This document shows, piece by piece, positions 8,559 through 17,233 of a stretch of DNA of 64,000 nt. The stretch comes from Cloacibacillus porcorum. Lineage in GTDB: Bacteria > Synergistota > Synergistia > Synergistales > Synergistaceae. The translations under genes were made by a program, and so were the position numbers. Within the stretch, counting starts at the first letter, position 1. Every line of letters begins with the position of its first letter. Location: contig NZ_CP016757.1 of NCBI RefSeq assembly GCF_001701045.1, positions 2,444,219 through 2,508,218 on the forward strand, written 5' to 3'. Below the pieces are notes generated by a model that searched no databases, had not been told where the DNA came from, and saw nothing but the letters and a program-made list of their open reading frames with translations.

Positions 8559-9293
8559 TTATTCTTCCCGCGGTTTGAAATCCGGCGGATAGGCGATCAG
8601 GTACTGCTGTATGCGCTGGTCCGGGGGCAATGCTCCGATATCACGCCAGGTGTGAAAGAATTCCTCGGCGGAGGCGACCGCGTAGCCGTCCTGACAGTGG
8701 TCGCAGACGTCGTCGCTGTCCATAAAGATGAGCACGTCGTCAGCCGTAGTCTCCGTACCCATGGTATCGTAGCCGATGATGACGCGCCAGTGGCCGCCGA
8801 AGCGCATGTTTTCCACCATGATGGGCAGCCCCGCCCGCAGATTGCGGATTACAAAGTCTCGGAAGGCGGCGGCATCCTTAAAGATACGCTCGCCGCCGCG
8901 GCACTCGCAGAGGCTTGTGCTTATCCGCCAGCCGATCTCTTCAAAGAAGCGGCACATTCCCGCGGTGCAGGTGCCGCCCTCGCCCCTTTCGTTGGGGGTG
9001 CCGCTGGAGCCCATTCGCCGCATCAGCTCCGGTTCGTCGTAATCGGTAACGCCGAAGTACCAGAGCACCGTCAGCGCCGCCGCGGGGCCGCAGCTGTAGC
9101 AGGCGGTCTGCTGGTAGGTGGGGTAGTTCGTGAGTATCGTCAGCCCCCTGTCGTTGCTCTCCATGGTGAAGAAATCGGGCGCTTTGAAGTACGGCGAGTT
9201 TTTTACATCCGCGACGCCCTCGTAAGCGGCGCCGCTTTCGGGATGGGGAATTATGTAGTCGGGACGCGGGACGCGCCTTACACGTTTCTGCAT
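8559..9293 (-). CDS. C39-like papain-fold peptidase family protein
   Basis: 244 residues. The sequence CYSCGPAAALTVLWYFG (about residues 65-81) is the Gln/Cys-containing nucleophile region of the C39_2 peptidase-like group, preceded by QQ at 61-62. GGHWRVIIGYD supplies the expected histidine, and a downstream MDSDD region holds candidate acidic residues. No signal peptide or ABC transporter domain is visible, so it is not a bacteriocin exporter. Last gene of a six-gene minus-strand operon, nine bases after the unknown gene at 9303. Could be a cytoplasmic protease, a transglutaminase-like enzyme, or a prepilin-associated peptidase; substrate unknown. Confidence 0.7.
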   Translation of the reverse strand: MQKRVRRVPRPDYIIPHPESGAAYEGVADVKNSPYFKAPDFFTMESNDRGLTILTNYPTYQQTACYSCGPAAALTVLWYFGVTDYDEPELMRRMGSSGTPNERGEGGTCTAGMCRFFEEIGWRISTSLCECRGGERIFKDAAAFRDFVIRNLRAGLPIMVENMRFGGHWRVIIGYDTMGTETTADDVLIFMDSDDVCDHCQDGYAVASAEEFFHTWRDIGALPPDQRIQQYLIAYPPDFKPREE

Positions 9294-9302
9294 CAGAAAA
9301 CC

Positions 9303-9914
9303 TCAGTCGGCGATGGAGCTGAGCTGCTCAAGCTTCGTCTGTTTCTGGAGGAGCGCCAGCGCGACGCTCAAAATATGCGTGTTATCCACCCATAAGAAGG
9401 AGGCGCTTGTAAGCAGCTTATCGGTGGCCTCCGCGGGGGTGAAGACAAGATTCCCGTTCACGATGCCCCATTTAAGCCGCTTCCATTCATAAAACTCAGA
9501 CTGCGAGCCCTTGAAGAGTCCACGCTGCGTCATCGTGAGACCATTGTCGGAGACGGAGAAGTCTCCGAAGCGGTAATCCTTTCCCTTCCTCAGTCCGTCA
9601 AGCATCTCGGCCATCAGGCGCTTCCCCACCGCGCGCCAGAAGCGTTGCGTAAGATGTTCATAAAAATCTTTCTGTTTGGTCTTGATCGTGAATTCACGGG
9701 TCTCAGTGCCGAAGGTGGCGAGATAGCGCACCTTCGGGAAGGGGCCGCCCCGCCGCTGGTCCACGCCCCAGCGGAGCCGCGTTATCGTTTTAAGGGGAAA
9801 TAGTTCTCCGCAGTACAGAAATCCGGCAGGGGTGATGTCCAGGCTCTTTTTGAAGGGCCAAATGCCAAAGCTGCAATGAAAATCTATTTCGTTATGCCAT
9901 GATTTTTTATCCAC
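9303..9914 (-). CDS. Protein of unknown function
   Basis: 203 residues, not recognised. The protein is Trp/Phe-rich with alternating hydrophobic strands (ITPAGFLYCGELFPLKTITR, later DNGLTMTQRGLFKGSQ). These suggest two beta-rich halves, each with a strand pattern like a pleckstrin-homology or DUF-type bacterial fold. No signal peptide and no membrane helix. It sits 13 bases after the pseudopilin gene and nine bases before the C39-like peptidase gene, so the three are probably expressed together. Confidence 0.55.
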   Translation of the reverse strand: MDKKSWHNEIDFHCSFGIWPFKKSLDITPAGFLYCGELFPLKTITRLRWGVDQRRGGPFPKVRYLATFGTETREFTIKTKQKDFYEHLTQRFWRAVGKRLMAEMLDGLRKGKDYRFGDFSVSDNGLTMTQRGLFKGSQSEFYEWKRLKWGIVNGNLVFTPAEATDKLLTSASFLWVDNTHILSVALALLQKQTKLEQLSSIAD

Positions 9915-9927
9915 GACAGACCCGCTC

Positions 9928-10407
9928 CTATAATTTATCTTTAATATCTACATATCCGGTGCCGGCAATCGTCACAAAATACCTGACCTCCGGCATCTTC
10001 CTTGATTTTACTATAAAAGTGGCCGCTGGGGTCAGCGTAAACCAGCGCCCGGAGAAAATTAATTCACGGACGCCCTCGTAGGCCAGCACCGCCTCATCGA
10101 AAGAATATATCTCGTGCCGCAGATTTTTCATACCGCCGAGCCAAATTATGGTCACCTCATAGCTGCGGTCTGTGTTCTGCGTGAGCATGACGCGAAATTC
10201 CACACTCTCGCGCGCCGCCAAAGCCATCCGGTGCTTCATCCAGGTACAAAAGTTTTTCGCCTCATTCAGTATTATACGCCGTTCTCTCGTCTGCGAATTC
10301 GAAAGGGTCTGAAGAGAGATGCAGGAGAGGCTTCCAACGATCACCAGCACCGCGATCAGCTCAACAAGCAGGAAAGCCCTTCTCCTGCCTCCGGCCTCAG
10401 CCCTCAT
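9928..10407 (-). CDS. Prepilin-like protein (GspH/type IV pseudopilin class)
   Basis: 159 residues. The N-terminus is basic (GGRRR), then AFLLVELIAVLVIVGSLSC, the type III signal and hydrophobic helix of pilins, with the expected glutamate at position +5 of the mature chain; Ala replaces the more usual Gly-Phe. The rest is a beta-rich domain like minor pseudopilins. It overlaps the thioesterase gene by 11 bases. No pilus assembly genes are nearby, so it would have to use machinery encoded elsewhere, as would the pilins at 51-60 kb. Its presence in an operon with enzymes is odd. Confidence 0.7.
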   Translation of the reverse strand: MRAEAGGRRRAFLLVELIAVLVIVGSLSCISLQTLSNSQTRERRIILNEAKNFCTWMKHRMALAARESVEFRVMLTQNTDRSYEVTIIWLGGMKNLRHEIYSFDEAVLAYEGVRELIFSGRWFTLTPAATFIVKSRKMPEVRYFVTIAGTGYVDIKDKL

Positions 10408-10828
10408 TCCCCAGCAGCGAGAGGACCCACAGATAGAAGGGATGTTCTTTTTTGAATAATTTGCCGTTCAGGTCTGTGCAGCCGTGCTTTGTCCACCCCT
10501 CGGTGAGCAGCCTGCCGTCGGAGGCGCGCACGACACGGTATTCAAACTTAATGCTGTGGACCTTGAGCTCAGAGACGCGGCCCCACAGCTCTATCTCGTC
10601 GTCGTAGCAGGCAGGATGCTTATAGCGGCAGTAGGCCTCGACAACGGGCAGCATCAGCCCGTTTTTCTCCCACTCGGTATAGGGGCGGCCCCAGCCGCGG
10701 CAGAGTTCGGTACGGGTCACCTCAAACCAGTCAAGGTAGTTGGCATTGTAGACGATCTTCATCTGGTCGGTCTCGCTGTAGCGCACCCTTATCTTAGTGG
10801 CCAGCGTATATTTATCTTCCATCGACAT
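10397..10828 (-). CDS. Acyl-CoA thioesterase, YbgC/4HBT family
   Basis: 143 residues, a single hot-dog domain. The motif RVRYSETDQMKIVYNANYLDWFEVTRTE carries the Asp/Tyr catalytic region of the YbgC-type 4-hydroxybenzoyl-CoA thioesterase family. These cytosolic enzymes hydrolyse short or medium acyl-CoA esters. It starts ten bases after the TetM-like gene and overlaps the pseudopilin gene, so translation is coupled. The natural substrate cannot be read from sequence. Confidence 0.85.
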   Translation of the reverse strand: MSMEDKYTLATKIRVRYSETDQMKIVYNANYLDWFEVTRTELCRGWGRPYTEWEKNGLMLPVVEAYCRYKHPACYDDEIELWGRVSELKVHSIKFEYRVVRASDGRLLTEGWTKHGCTDLNGKLFKKEHPFYLWVLSLLGNEG

Positions 10829-10838
10829 TCTCCTCTCT

Positions 10839-12752
10839 TTATGCGCCTAAGGCTCCGCGTTTGTACAAAATATATTTTGCGCGGTCCAGCGGCGAGACCC
10901 CGCGGTATGGAACCTCAAATCCTTCGCCGGGCGGGCAGGGAGCGTAACCAGCGGCGGTTGTGGAGAGCGTGCCCCGGCCTCCGGTGAGCGAGGCTACGCG
11001 CAGCGGGAAGTCCATACTTGAGGCGACAGGCAGCAGCCCCTCCATCATAAAGCTGCCCTTGCGCACGACGGGGCTGTCAAATGTGCCGCGCATCGCGACA
11101 ATCTCGCCGATCAACCTGCCGCTCGCCTCCTCGGGGAAGGTTAGGCGGAACTTCTGCATCGGCTCAAGAAGTTCCGTGCCGCTTGCCACGAGGCCGTCCA
11201 TGATTCCCATGGGCGTCGCGAGCATGAAATCCAGAGGGTGCGTATGTACCGTATGGTGTTCGCCGCCGACGAGCCTGATCCTGACGTCCGTGACCTCCCA
11301 GCCCTTCGGCCCCTGCCGCAGCGCCTCCGGGATGGTCTGACGCACCTGGGCCTGGTAGCGCGTATATATTTTATCGTTTGCCACGGTGCTTTCAAAGACG
11401 ACGCCTGTGCCGAGCGGCAGCGGCTCGATCTCAAAGTCCATAACCGCCCAGCAGGGTTTGGGCATGGTATATTCGACATAGCCGTGCGCGCGTTTGAGCG
11501 GACGCTCTTTATAGACGACCATCGGCTCGCCGAGAGCCGCCTCAAGGCCGAAGCGCTCGGCAAGCAGCGTCTGCAGTATCTCTATCTGCAGCAGTCCCGT
11601 GACGCGCACAAGCAGTTCGCGCGACTCTTTTTCCCAGATGACGTCCAGCAGCGGGTCTTCGGCGGAGAGCTCCGAGAGGGCGGCCACCAGCGCGGGATAC
11701 TGCGACGGTTCCGCCGACGTCACCTTAACGCGCAGCACAGGAGCGGCAATCTCCGCCACCGGCGGCACGTACGAGGGATCGCCGATGATGTCTCCGCTGA
11801 CGGTCCCCGTCAGGCCGTAGACCGCGCCGACCTCTCCGGCGCAAAGGCTGCCCTTGTCCTTTTCCTTTGAGCCCAGCACCTCGCGTATCTGCGTCACCTT
11901 CTCCTCGCGTCCCATGGTGACATTGCGCACGCTGTCGCGGTTTTTCAGCGTTCCGGAAAAGAGGCGCAGATGCGCCACGCGTCCGAGCGAGGGGTTATGT
12001 TCCACTTTGAAAACTACGCCTGAAAGCGGACCGGCGGCGTCCTGTGCCTTGGACAGCCGTGCGAGCAGCTCCAGAAGCGGCTCGACGCCCTCGCCTTTCA
12101 GCGCCGCCCCGCAAAGGGCGGGAATGAGTTTACGCGCATAGAAGGAATCTCTCAGAAGCGTGTCGAGCTCATCTTTGCTAAATGCGCAGGCTCCTTCGTC
12201 AAAGTATTTTTCCAGCGCCGCGTCGTCATATTCGGCAAGCGTCTCGGCAAGCGACTCTTTATCCTCCAGATCGATCAGGCGCGGCGCGGTTCCAGTCAGC
12301 TCCCCTATCTCCGCCATGACCGACTTGACGTCGGCTCCGACGCGGTCGGTCTTGTTGATGAAGAAGAGTGCCGGAATACCCATCTTATCGATGGAGCGCC
12401 ATATGAGCTCAGTCTGCGACTGTACGCCCTCGACGGCGGAGACGACAATCACGGCAAGGTCCATCGCGCGCACGGCGCGCTGCACCTCGGCGGAAAAGTC
12501 GCTGTGGCCGGGGGTATCGATGATATATATCTTTACGCCGCGCCATTCAAGAAGCGCGGATGCGGCGCGGACCGAGATGCCGCGCCGCCGCTCAAAGTCC
12601 ATAAAATCCGTATGCGCGCTGCCATCGTCCACGCGGCCCAGCGAACGCACGGCACCGGCCTTAAAGAGCATCTGCTCCGTCAGAGTGGTCTTTCCTCCGT
12701 CGACGTGGGCCAGAATGCCGATCGTCAGCGGGCAGGCTTCGTTTACAGCCAA
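10839..12752 (-). CDS. TetM/TetO-type ribosomal protection GTPase homologue
   Basis: 637 residues, the length of TetM-class proteins (EF-G relatives that dislodge tetracycline from the ribosome). GTPase motifs are intact: AHVDGGKTTLTE (G1), DTPGHSDF (G3), NKTD (G4). EF-G-like domains follow, with a C-terminal tail ending SPLDRAKYILYKRG similar to the family. It has Gly in place of the usual Ala in HVDAGKT and is divergent in domain IV, so it may be a chromosomal, housekeeping or low-activity relative rather than an acquired resistance gene. There is no leader peptide, mobile element or plasmid gene nearby. It overlaps the nitroreductase gene by ten bases. Confidence 0.85.
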   Translation of the reverse strand: MAVNEACPLTIGILAHVDGGKTTLTEQMLFKAGAVRSLGRVDDGSAHTDFMDFERRRGISVRAASALLEWRGVKIYIIDTPGHSDFSAEVQRAVRAMDLAVIVVSAVEGVQSQTELIWRSIDKMGIPALFFINKTDRVGADVKSVMAEIGELTGTAPRLIDLEDKESLAETLAEYDDAALEKYFDEGACAFSKDELDTLLRDSFYARKLIPALCGAALKGEGVEPLLELLARLSKAQDAAGPLSGVVFKVEHNPSLGRVAHLRLFSGTLKNRDSVRNVTMGREEKVTQIREVLGSKEKDKGSLCAGEVGAVYGLTGTVSGDIIGDPSYVPPVAEIAAPVLRVKVTSAEPSQYPALVAALSELSAEDPLLDVIWEKESRELLVRVTGLLQIEILQTLLAERFGLEAALGEPMVVYKERPLKRAHGYVEYTMPKPCWAVMDFEIEPLPLGTGVVFESTVANDKIYTRYQAQVRQTIPEALRQGPKGWEVTDVRIRLVGGEHHTVHTHPLDFMLATPMGIMDGLVASGTELLEPMQKFRLTFPEEASGRLIGEIVAMRGTFDSPVVRKGSFMMEGLLPVASSMDFPLRVASLTGGRGTLSTTAAGYAPCPPGEGFEVPYRGVSPLDRAKYILYKRGALGA

Positions 12753-13564
12753 TGTATGTTTGCTTCCCGGCGCGGGGGGTACTGCCGCAGCGGACGAAGC
12801 TGGGGCCAGCCCATCATCTGCGCGCCGCAGATGTGTTCGTCATCACCGATCCCAAGATATTCCCGCAGCGGCGCAAAGCTCCTGATCGCTATCGTCAGGT
12901 AACCGCCCCAGCAGCAGCCTATCCCCAGACCATGGGCGGCAAGCTCAAGATATGTAAGGGCGATGGCCCCGTCCTCCGGCCAGCGGTGTTCTTTAGGCAC
13001 GACCGCGACCGCGACATGCGGCGCGCCGCGCAGCAGCGCGTCCTCCCCCGCCTTGGCCTTCGCGATCATCGCCGCGCCGAGCAGCGCGCCGGGGTCGGTG
13101 GGGTTCTTGAATATCTCCTCACGGAACCAGCAGAGGATAAGGTTCGTTATCTCCTTGGTCTTTTCCGGATCATCCGAGACCACCCAGCGTACGGGCTGAT
13201 AGTTCACCGCCGTCGGCGCCTGGCGCACAGTTTCGAATATCCGCGCGAAAAGCTCGCGCGGAATGCGCTCATCCTTGAACTTACGGATACTGCGGCGCGT
13301 CTTGAGCAGGTTTTCCGCCTGTTCCGCCGTGGGCATCACTATATCCTCGCTCCTCACGATCTTTCCCTGGTCCATGAAGGAGAGGGTATCTGCGTATGCC
13401 GGACAGAAGAGCACGCACTGGGCGCACTGGATACAGCGTCCGCTGTGCTTCTCCGACATTTCCGGGAACCCGTCGTCGCCAAACTTTATTATCCCGGCGG
13501 GGCAAATGCGCAGACATGTTCCGCATTTCGTACATTTTTCACGGTCAACTCGCAGTTCGTTCAT
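12743..13564 (-). CDS. Ferredoxin-fused nitroreductase
   Basis: 273 residues. The N-terminus has two [4Fe-4S] motifs: CTKCGTCLRICPAG (residues 10-23) and CIQCAQCVLFCPA (44-56). The remainder is an FMN-type nitroreductase domain beginning RRSIRKFKDERIP, with GLGIGCCWGGYL near the C-terminus. Such fusions couple ferredoxin electrons to reduction of nitro, quinone or enone compounds in anaerobes. AGGAGTG precedes the ATG at 13564. First gene of the six-gene operon running to 8559; a promoter probably lies in 13565-13735, but I could not pick one with confidence. Confidence 0.88.
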   Translation of the reverse strand: MNELRVDREKCTKCGTCLRICPAGIIKFGDDGFPEMSEKHSGRCIQCAQCVLFCPAYADTLSFMDQGKIVRSEDIVMPTAEQAENLLKTRRSIRKFKDERIPRELFARIFETVRQAPTAVNYQPVRWVVSDDPEKTKEITNLILCWFREEIFKNPTDPGALLGAAMIAKAKAGEDALLRGAPHVAVAVVPKEHRWPEDGAIALTYLELAAHGLGIGCCWGGYLTIAIRSFAPLREYLGIGDDEHICGAQMMGWPQLRPLRQYPPRREANIHWL

Positions 13565-13735
13565 CTGGATTCACACTCCTAAGTATCTTTTATATATTGG
13601 TCCGCCGGCCATATGCGCCGTACGCCTCGCGGCAGACACATCCAATCAGCGGAATATATCTTAGTTATTTAGCCGATAAAACGATTTAACCGGCGCTTCC
13701 TGAATAATTTTAACACTATGAAACAAATTTTTATC

Positions 13736-13797
13736 CTCCAATCACGCAAAACCAAGGAGCGCTCGTCCGCGTTTTAGGCTATAATCTGTGATTGGAG
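13736..13797 (+). promoter_or_regulatory. Serpin promoter framed by a 10-bp inverted repeat
   Basis: CTCCAATCAC at 13736-13745 is matched exactly by GTGATTGGAG at 13788-13797. A TATAAT box at 13780-13785 lies just inside the right arm. The arms enclose the promoter, so the structure may be a DNA looping operator or cruciform, with the right arm beginning the transcript. A clear -35 box is not visible. Confidence 0.5.
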
Positions 13798-13829
13798 CAG
13801 AAATGCAGCCGATTACAGGAGGTAATTTG

Positions 13830-15374
13830 ATGAAACGAATAATCATTACGCTGGTGCTGGTCACGGCGCTATTGTCGCCAAATATCGCGATGGCGAATAT
13901 ATCGAATCTGATACCGCCCTTTCACTGGACCTATCATTCTCTAAGCAATCTCTCGGCCAAAGGGCTGATCGGCGAGCAGGTAGTCCCCGGCAAGAGCGCC
14001 TTCACACCCGAGCAGGTGGTGGCACTTGTGGTGATGGCGCTCAAACACGCGGAGAACGACATTACAAAGCTTGGAGACGCGGAGCTGTCCAGCATGCGTC
14101 AGCTGGCAAGCGCCTACCGCCCCTATTTCAAAGAGGCGGGCTACGACTATAACACCATACGCAACGACATCGAAATGGTGGCAATCCGCGCGGGGCTGAC
14201 GGCGATTGAGACGAACGGCGGCTTTACGCCAAACCCAAAAACTCTTTCGGCGAAGGCGGCTTACGCCGTCAACAAGTTTACCTTCGACCTATACCGGCAG
14301 GTGGCGGCAGAGCGCGGACACCGCAATCTTTTCATCTCGCCCTACAGCGTCACCTCGGCGCTCGCGATGACCTACGCCGGCGCGCGCGGCATCACTGAGC
14401 AGCAGATGGAAAAGGTGCTCTCGCTGTCGCCGGATATTCACAAGAATATGGGCGCGCTCATCAACGAGATAAACTCGGTGCCGCAGGATATCGCGCAGGT
14501 GCACACGGCGAACGCCGTCTGGCCCGCGAAGCAGGAGAAGATCCTGCCAGAATACGCGCAGACGGTCCGCGACTATTATAACGCGGGGCTGACGCCGCTC
14601 AATTACAGGGCCAACCCCGAGTCGGCGCGCAAGACGATAAACAAATGGGTGGAAAAACAGACGCAGCAGAGGATCAAGGACATCATCGGCCCAGGCGTGC
14701 TCAGCAAAGAGACGCTGATGGTACTCACAAACGCCGTGTACTTCAAATCCTCCTGGCTTGAGGAGTTCCAGTCGGTCAACACCGTGCCGCGCCCCTTCTG
14801 GATAAGCCCGGAACGATCCGTCAAGGTGCTGACGATGAACCGCACCGGAGAGCAGGTGGACTACGCCAAACTCAGCGACGCGGAGATCCTGGAGCTGCCT
14901 TACAAGGGAGGGCGCTTTTCCATGCTGGTACTGCTGCCCGATAAAAAATCCGACATTGAAACGCTGGAAAAGGCGCTGAGCGCCGAACAGCTCTCGAAGT
15001 GGATAGCGGCGATGACGCCGCAGAAGGTAAAGATATATCTGCCGAAGTTCAAGCAGGAGAACGACTATGAGCTGGCGCAGACATTGGCAAAGATGGGCAT
15101 GCCATCAGCCTTCAGCCCCGAAGCGGCAGACTTCTCCGGCATTACCGGCCTGGATGATCTCTACATCAGCAACATCGTGCATAAGACCTTTATTGAAGTG
15201 GCGGAAGAGGGTACAGAGGCCGCGGCGGCGACGGCGGTCATCATGATGCGCACCTCGATGCCCGCACCCGACGACGACGCGGTCGTTTTCCGCGCCGAGC
15301 GTCCCTTCATCTACATCATCAGGGACAACACGACGGGCGCGATAATCTTCATCGGCAGGTACACAAGGCCATAG
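13830..15374 (+). CDS. Secreted serpin with SLH-like N-terminal region
   Basis: 514 residues. Start at ATG 13830 (AGGAGG upstream) gives a signal peptide (KRIIITLVLVTALLSPNIAMA). Residues about 30-75 (HWTYHSLSNLSAKGLIGE, then AFTPEQVVALVVM) resemble one S-layer homology repeat, suggesting attachment to the cell envelope. From about residue 150 the serpin fold is complete: FISPYSVTSALAMTYAGA, TNAVYFKSSW, and the hinge EEGTEAAAATAV. Its small alanines fit an inhibitory serpin. Counting from the hinge places the scissile bond near MMRTSMP, with Arg or Thr at P1. I infer inhibition of host or competitor serine proteases outside the cell. It stands alone between a promoter with an inverted repeat and a strong terminator. 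Confidence 0.9.
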   Translation: MKRIIITLVLVTALLSPNIAMANISNLIPPFHWTYHSLSNLSAKGLIGEQVVPGKSAFTPEQVVALVVMALKHAENDITKLGDAELSSMRQLASAYRPYFKEAGYDYNTIRNDIEMVAIRAGLTAIETNGGFTPNPKTLSAKAAYAVNKFTFDLYRQVAAERGHRNLFISPYSVTSALAMTYAGARGITEQQMEKVLSLSPDIHKNMGALINEINSVPQDIAQVHTANAVWPAKQEKILPEYAQTVRDYYNAGLTPLNYRANPESARKTINKWVEKQTQQRIKDIIGPGVLSKETLMVLTNAVYFKSSWLEEFQSVNTVPRPFWISPERSVKVLTMNRTGEQVDYAKLSDAEILELPYKGGRFSMLVLLPDKKSDIETLEKALSAEQLSKWIAAMTPQKVKIYLPKFKQENDYELAQTLAKMGMPSAFSPEAADFSGITGLDDLYISNIVHKTFIEVAEEGTEAAAATAVIMMRTSMPAPDDDAVVFRAERPFIYIIRDNTTGAIIFIGRYTRP

Positions 15375-15396
15375 AATAAAAATCCCCTTAAAGCAC

Positions 15397-15473
15397 AAAA
15401 CAGCGGCGTCCCGCGCCGGCCCTTGTCCGCAGCAGCGGACAGGAAATTAGGCAGACGGGACGCCGCTGTTTTT
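15397..15473. terminator. Bidirectional terminator between serpin and symporter genes
   Basis: Long stem with arms AAAACAGCGGCGTCCCG and CGGGACGCCGCTGTTTTT, plus an internal GTCCGC/GCGGAC hairpin. T runs on both strands allow it to end the serpin and the convergent symporter transcripts. Confidence 0.88.
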
Positions 15474-15493
15474 CTCTTATCAATTAACAGCCG

Positions 15494-16945
15494 TCAGCGT
15501 TTCGCGAGCGCGACCTGTGCCTCGCCGTCCGCCGGAGCCTCCTGCATGAAGCTCACCGCCACGGTGACAAAGGTCGAGGAGAGCGCCGCTGGGAGCATCT
15601 CATACATGATCTCCTTCAGGAACGGCGTATTGTACCAGAGCACCGTCACGACACCGCCCGTGATGATACCCCCCAGCGCACCAAGCGCCGTGACCCTTTT
15701 CCAGTACAAACCGAGGATCAGCGGCGGCGCAAAGGAGGCCCCCATGACCGCCCAGGCGTAGAGAACGAACCAAAATACCATGCGCGTATTTGAAAGGGCG
15801 ATACAGGCTCCGCAGATGCCAACGGAGACGATCACGATGCGCCCGACTAGGGTTGCCCACCTGTCGGAGAGTTTTTTGTTGAAGACGCCCTCTATAATGT
15901 CCAGGTGCACAGTCTGGGAGACAACCATTATCAGGGAGTCAAGCGTGGAGAGAATCGCCGAGAATACCGCGGCCAGCACGACTCCGGCAACCATCGGATG
16001 CAGCCTGTCCTTTATGAGCACGGGAAAGGCAAACTCTGGGTCGTGGATCGTCGGCATGATGACCCGGCAGATTAGGCCGATCAGAGTAGCCCCGCTGACG
16101 ACGGTTACCATCCAGAATACGCCGATGACTGCGGAGGTGATGAGCGTCCTGTCGTCGCGCGCCGTAATGAAGCGCTGCAGTATCTGAGGCTGCCCCATAA
16201 GGCCGATCCCGCCGGCGGCGAGACCAAAGGCGAAGGCAAAGCCGGCGTATCCGCCGATACCCGCCGTCGCGTTCAGCAGCATGGGATCAAGCGCGAAGGC
16301 GCGCTCCCAAAAGGCGTGCCAGCCACCGAGATAGAAGATAAAGATAAAGGGCGAGACGAGCAGCACCAACAGCATGATCGAGCCCTGCACAACATCGGTC
16401 CAGACGACGGCCCGGTAGCCGCCAAGAAAGGCATAGGAGGTACCGAGAAAGGCGGAGACCCATATCGCATGTTCGTAATCCCAGCCGACAAGGGCCTCGA
16501 AGGCCTTACCGGCGCTTGTGAGCTGCGCGGAAGTGTAGATGACGAAAAAAAGGGTAATGATCAGCGAGGAGACACCGCGCAGCAGCTTAGCGTGTTCTTT
16601 GAAGCGCACGCCGAAAAAATGAGGTATCGACATCGCGCCAGTGCGTTTGGTGTAGCGGCGCAGCGCCGGCGCCAGGCAAATGTAGTTGAAGAAATAACCG
16701 AAGGTGTAGCCCACGCAGATCCACATCATCGAAACGCCGAAGGCGTAGGCAAACCCCACCGCTCCGGTAAATATCCAACCGCTCGAATCTGTCGCGCCCG
16801 CGCTGAGCGCCGTCGGTATCGCGCCGAAATCGCGGTCCCCAAGGTAAAATCCCTCGGCGGAGCTGGAAAAATAGCGGGTCGCGATAAAGCCTATCATTAT
16901 AAATATCACAAGATAAATGGCGGATACCGTGAGCATAGTATTCAT
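15494..16945 (-). CDS. Sodium:solute symporter, PutP-like (SSS family)
   Basis: 483 residues with about 13 predicted membrane helices. The N-terminus carries ALSAGATDSSGWIFTGAVG, the Na+-site and substrate region typical of the proline/sodium symporter group, and GGYRAVVWTDVVQG in the middle. It imports an amino acid, most likely proline or a related compound, with Na+. Its ATG overlaps the stop of the small membrane protein gene at 16942-17085, so the two are translationally coupled. The exact substrate cannot be set from sequence. Confidence 0.88.
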   Translation of the reverse strand: MNTMLTVSAIYLVIFIMIGFIATRYFSSSAEGFYLGDRDFGAIPTALSAGATDSSGWIFTGAVGFAYAFGVSMMWICVGYTFGYFFNYICLAPALRRYTKRTGAMSIPHFFGVRFKEHAKLLRGVSSLIITLFFVIYTSAQLTSAGKAFEALVGWDYEHAIWVSAFLGTSYAFLGGYRAVVWTDVVQGSIMLLVLLVSPFIFIFYLGGWHAFWERAFALDPMLLNATAGIGGYAGFAFAFGLAAGGIGLMGQPQILQRFITARDDRTLITSAVIGVFWMVTVVSGATLIGLICRVIMPTIHDPEFAFPVLIKDRLHPMVAGVVLAAVFSAILSTLDSLIMVVSQTVHLDIIEGVFNKKLSDRWATLVGRIVIVSVGICGACIALSNTRMVFWFVLYAWAVMGASFAPPLILGLYWKRVTALGALGGIITGGVVTVLWYNTPFLKEIMYEMLPAALSSTFVTVAVSFMQEAPADGEAQVALAKR

Positions 16946-17085
16946 TCGCCGCTTACCTCTCTTTCGCGCGCCCTCTCCGCCTTCATTGCATAATAATAGT
17001 AGATCGTGATCGCCGCTAAGGCCGTCAGCGGAAAAATTATGAACATGAAGGTTATCAAAAATGGTATTTCCGGTAAAATATTCAC
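16942..17085 (-). CDS. 47-residue symporter accessory membrane protein
   Basis: A short gene starting with GTG at 17085, preceded by AGGAAGGCGG, with its TGA overlapping the symporter ATG (ATGA). The product has one hydrophobic helix (FLITFMFIIFPLTALAAITI), a run of four tyrosines, and a charged C-terminus (MKAERAREREVSGE). Small single-span proteins encoded just before SSS carriers are a known class of symporter accessory proteins. I infer that it stabilises or gates the carrier. Easily missed by gene callers because of its length and GTG start. Confidence 0.75.
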   Translation of the reverse strand: MNILPEIPFLITFMFIIFPLTALAAITIYYYYAMKAERAREREVSGE

Positions 17086-17185
17086 CAGTCAGGCCGCCTT
17101 CCTGATTCCATTAATTATAAATACCCAGTTTAATTTAAAGCAGACTAACACAAGACAAATTTTTACGCAAACCCATCAGAGGCAA

Positions 17186-17215
17186 AAATAGCCGGATCTT
17201 TAATAAGCTCCGGCC
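17186..17215 (-). terminator. Terminator after the TRAP operon
   Basis: On the minus strand GGCCGGAGC...GATCCGGC is followed by TATTTTTG. It closes the dctQ-dctM-dctP transcript. Confidence 0.75.
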
Positions 17216-17233
17216 ATTTCGCATATTGCGGCG

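Noticed and set aside
10839-12752. Mobile tetracycline resistance cassette
   Set aside because: No transposase, leader peptide or base-composition change. The sequence is divergent from acquired tet genes and sits in a housekeeping-like operon.
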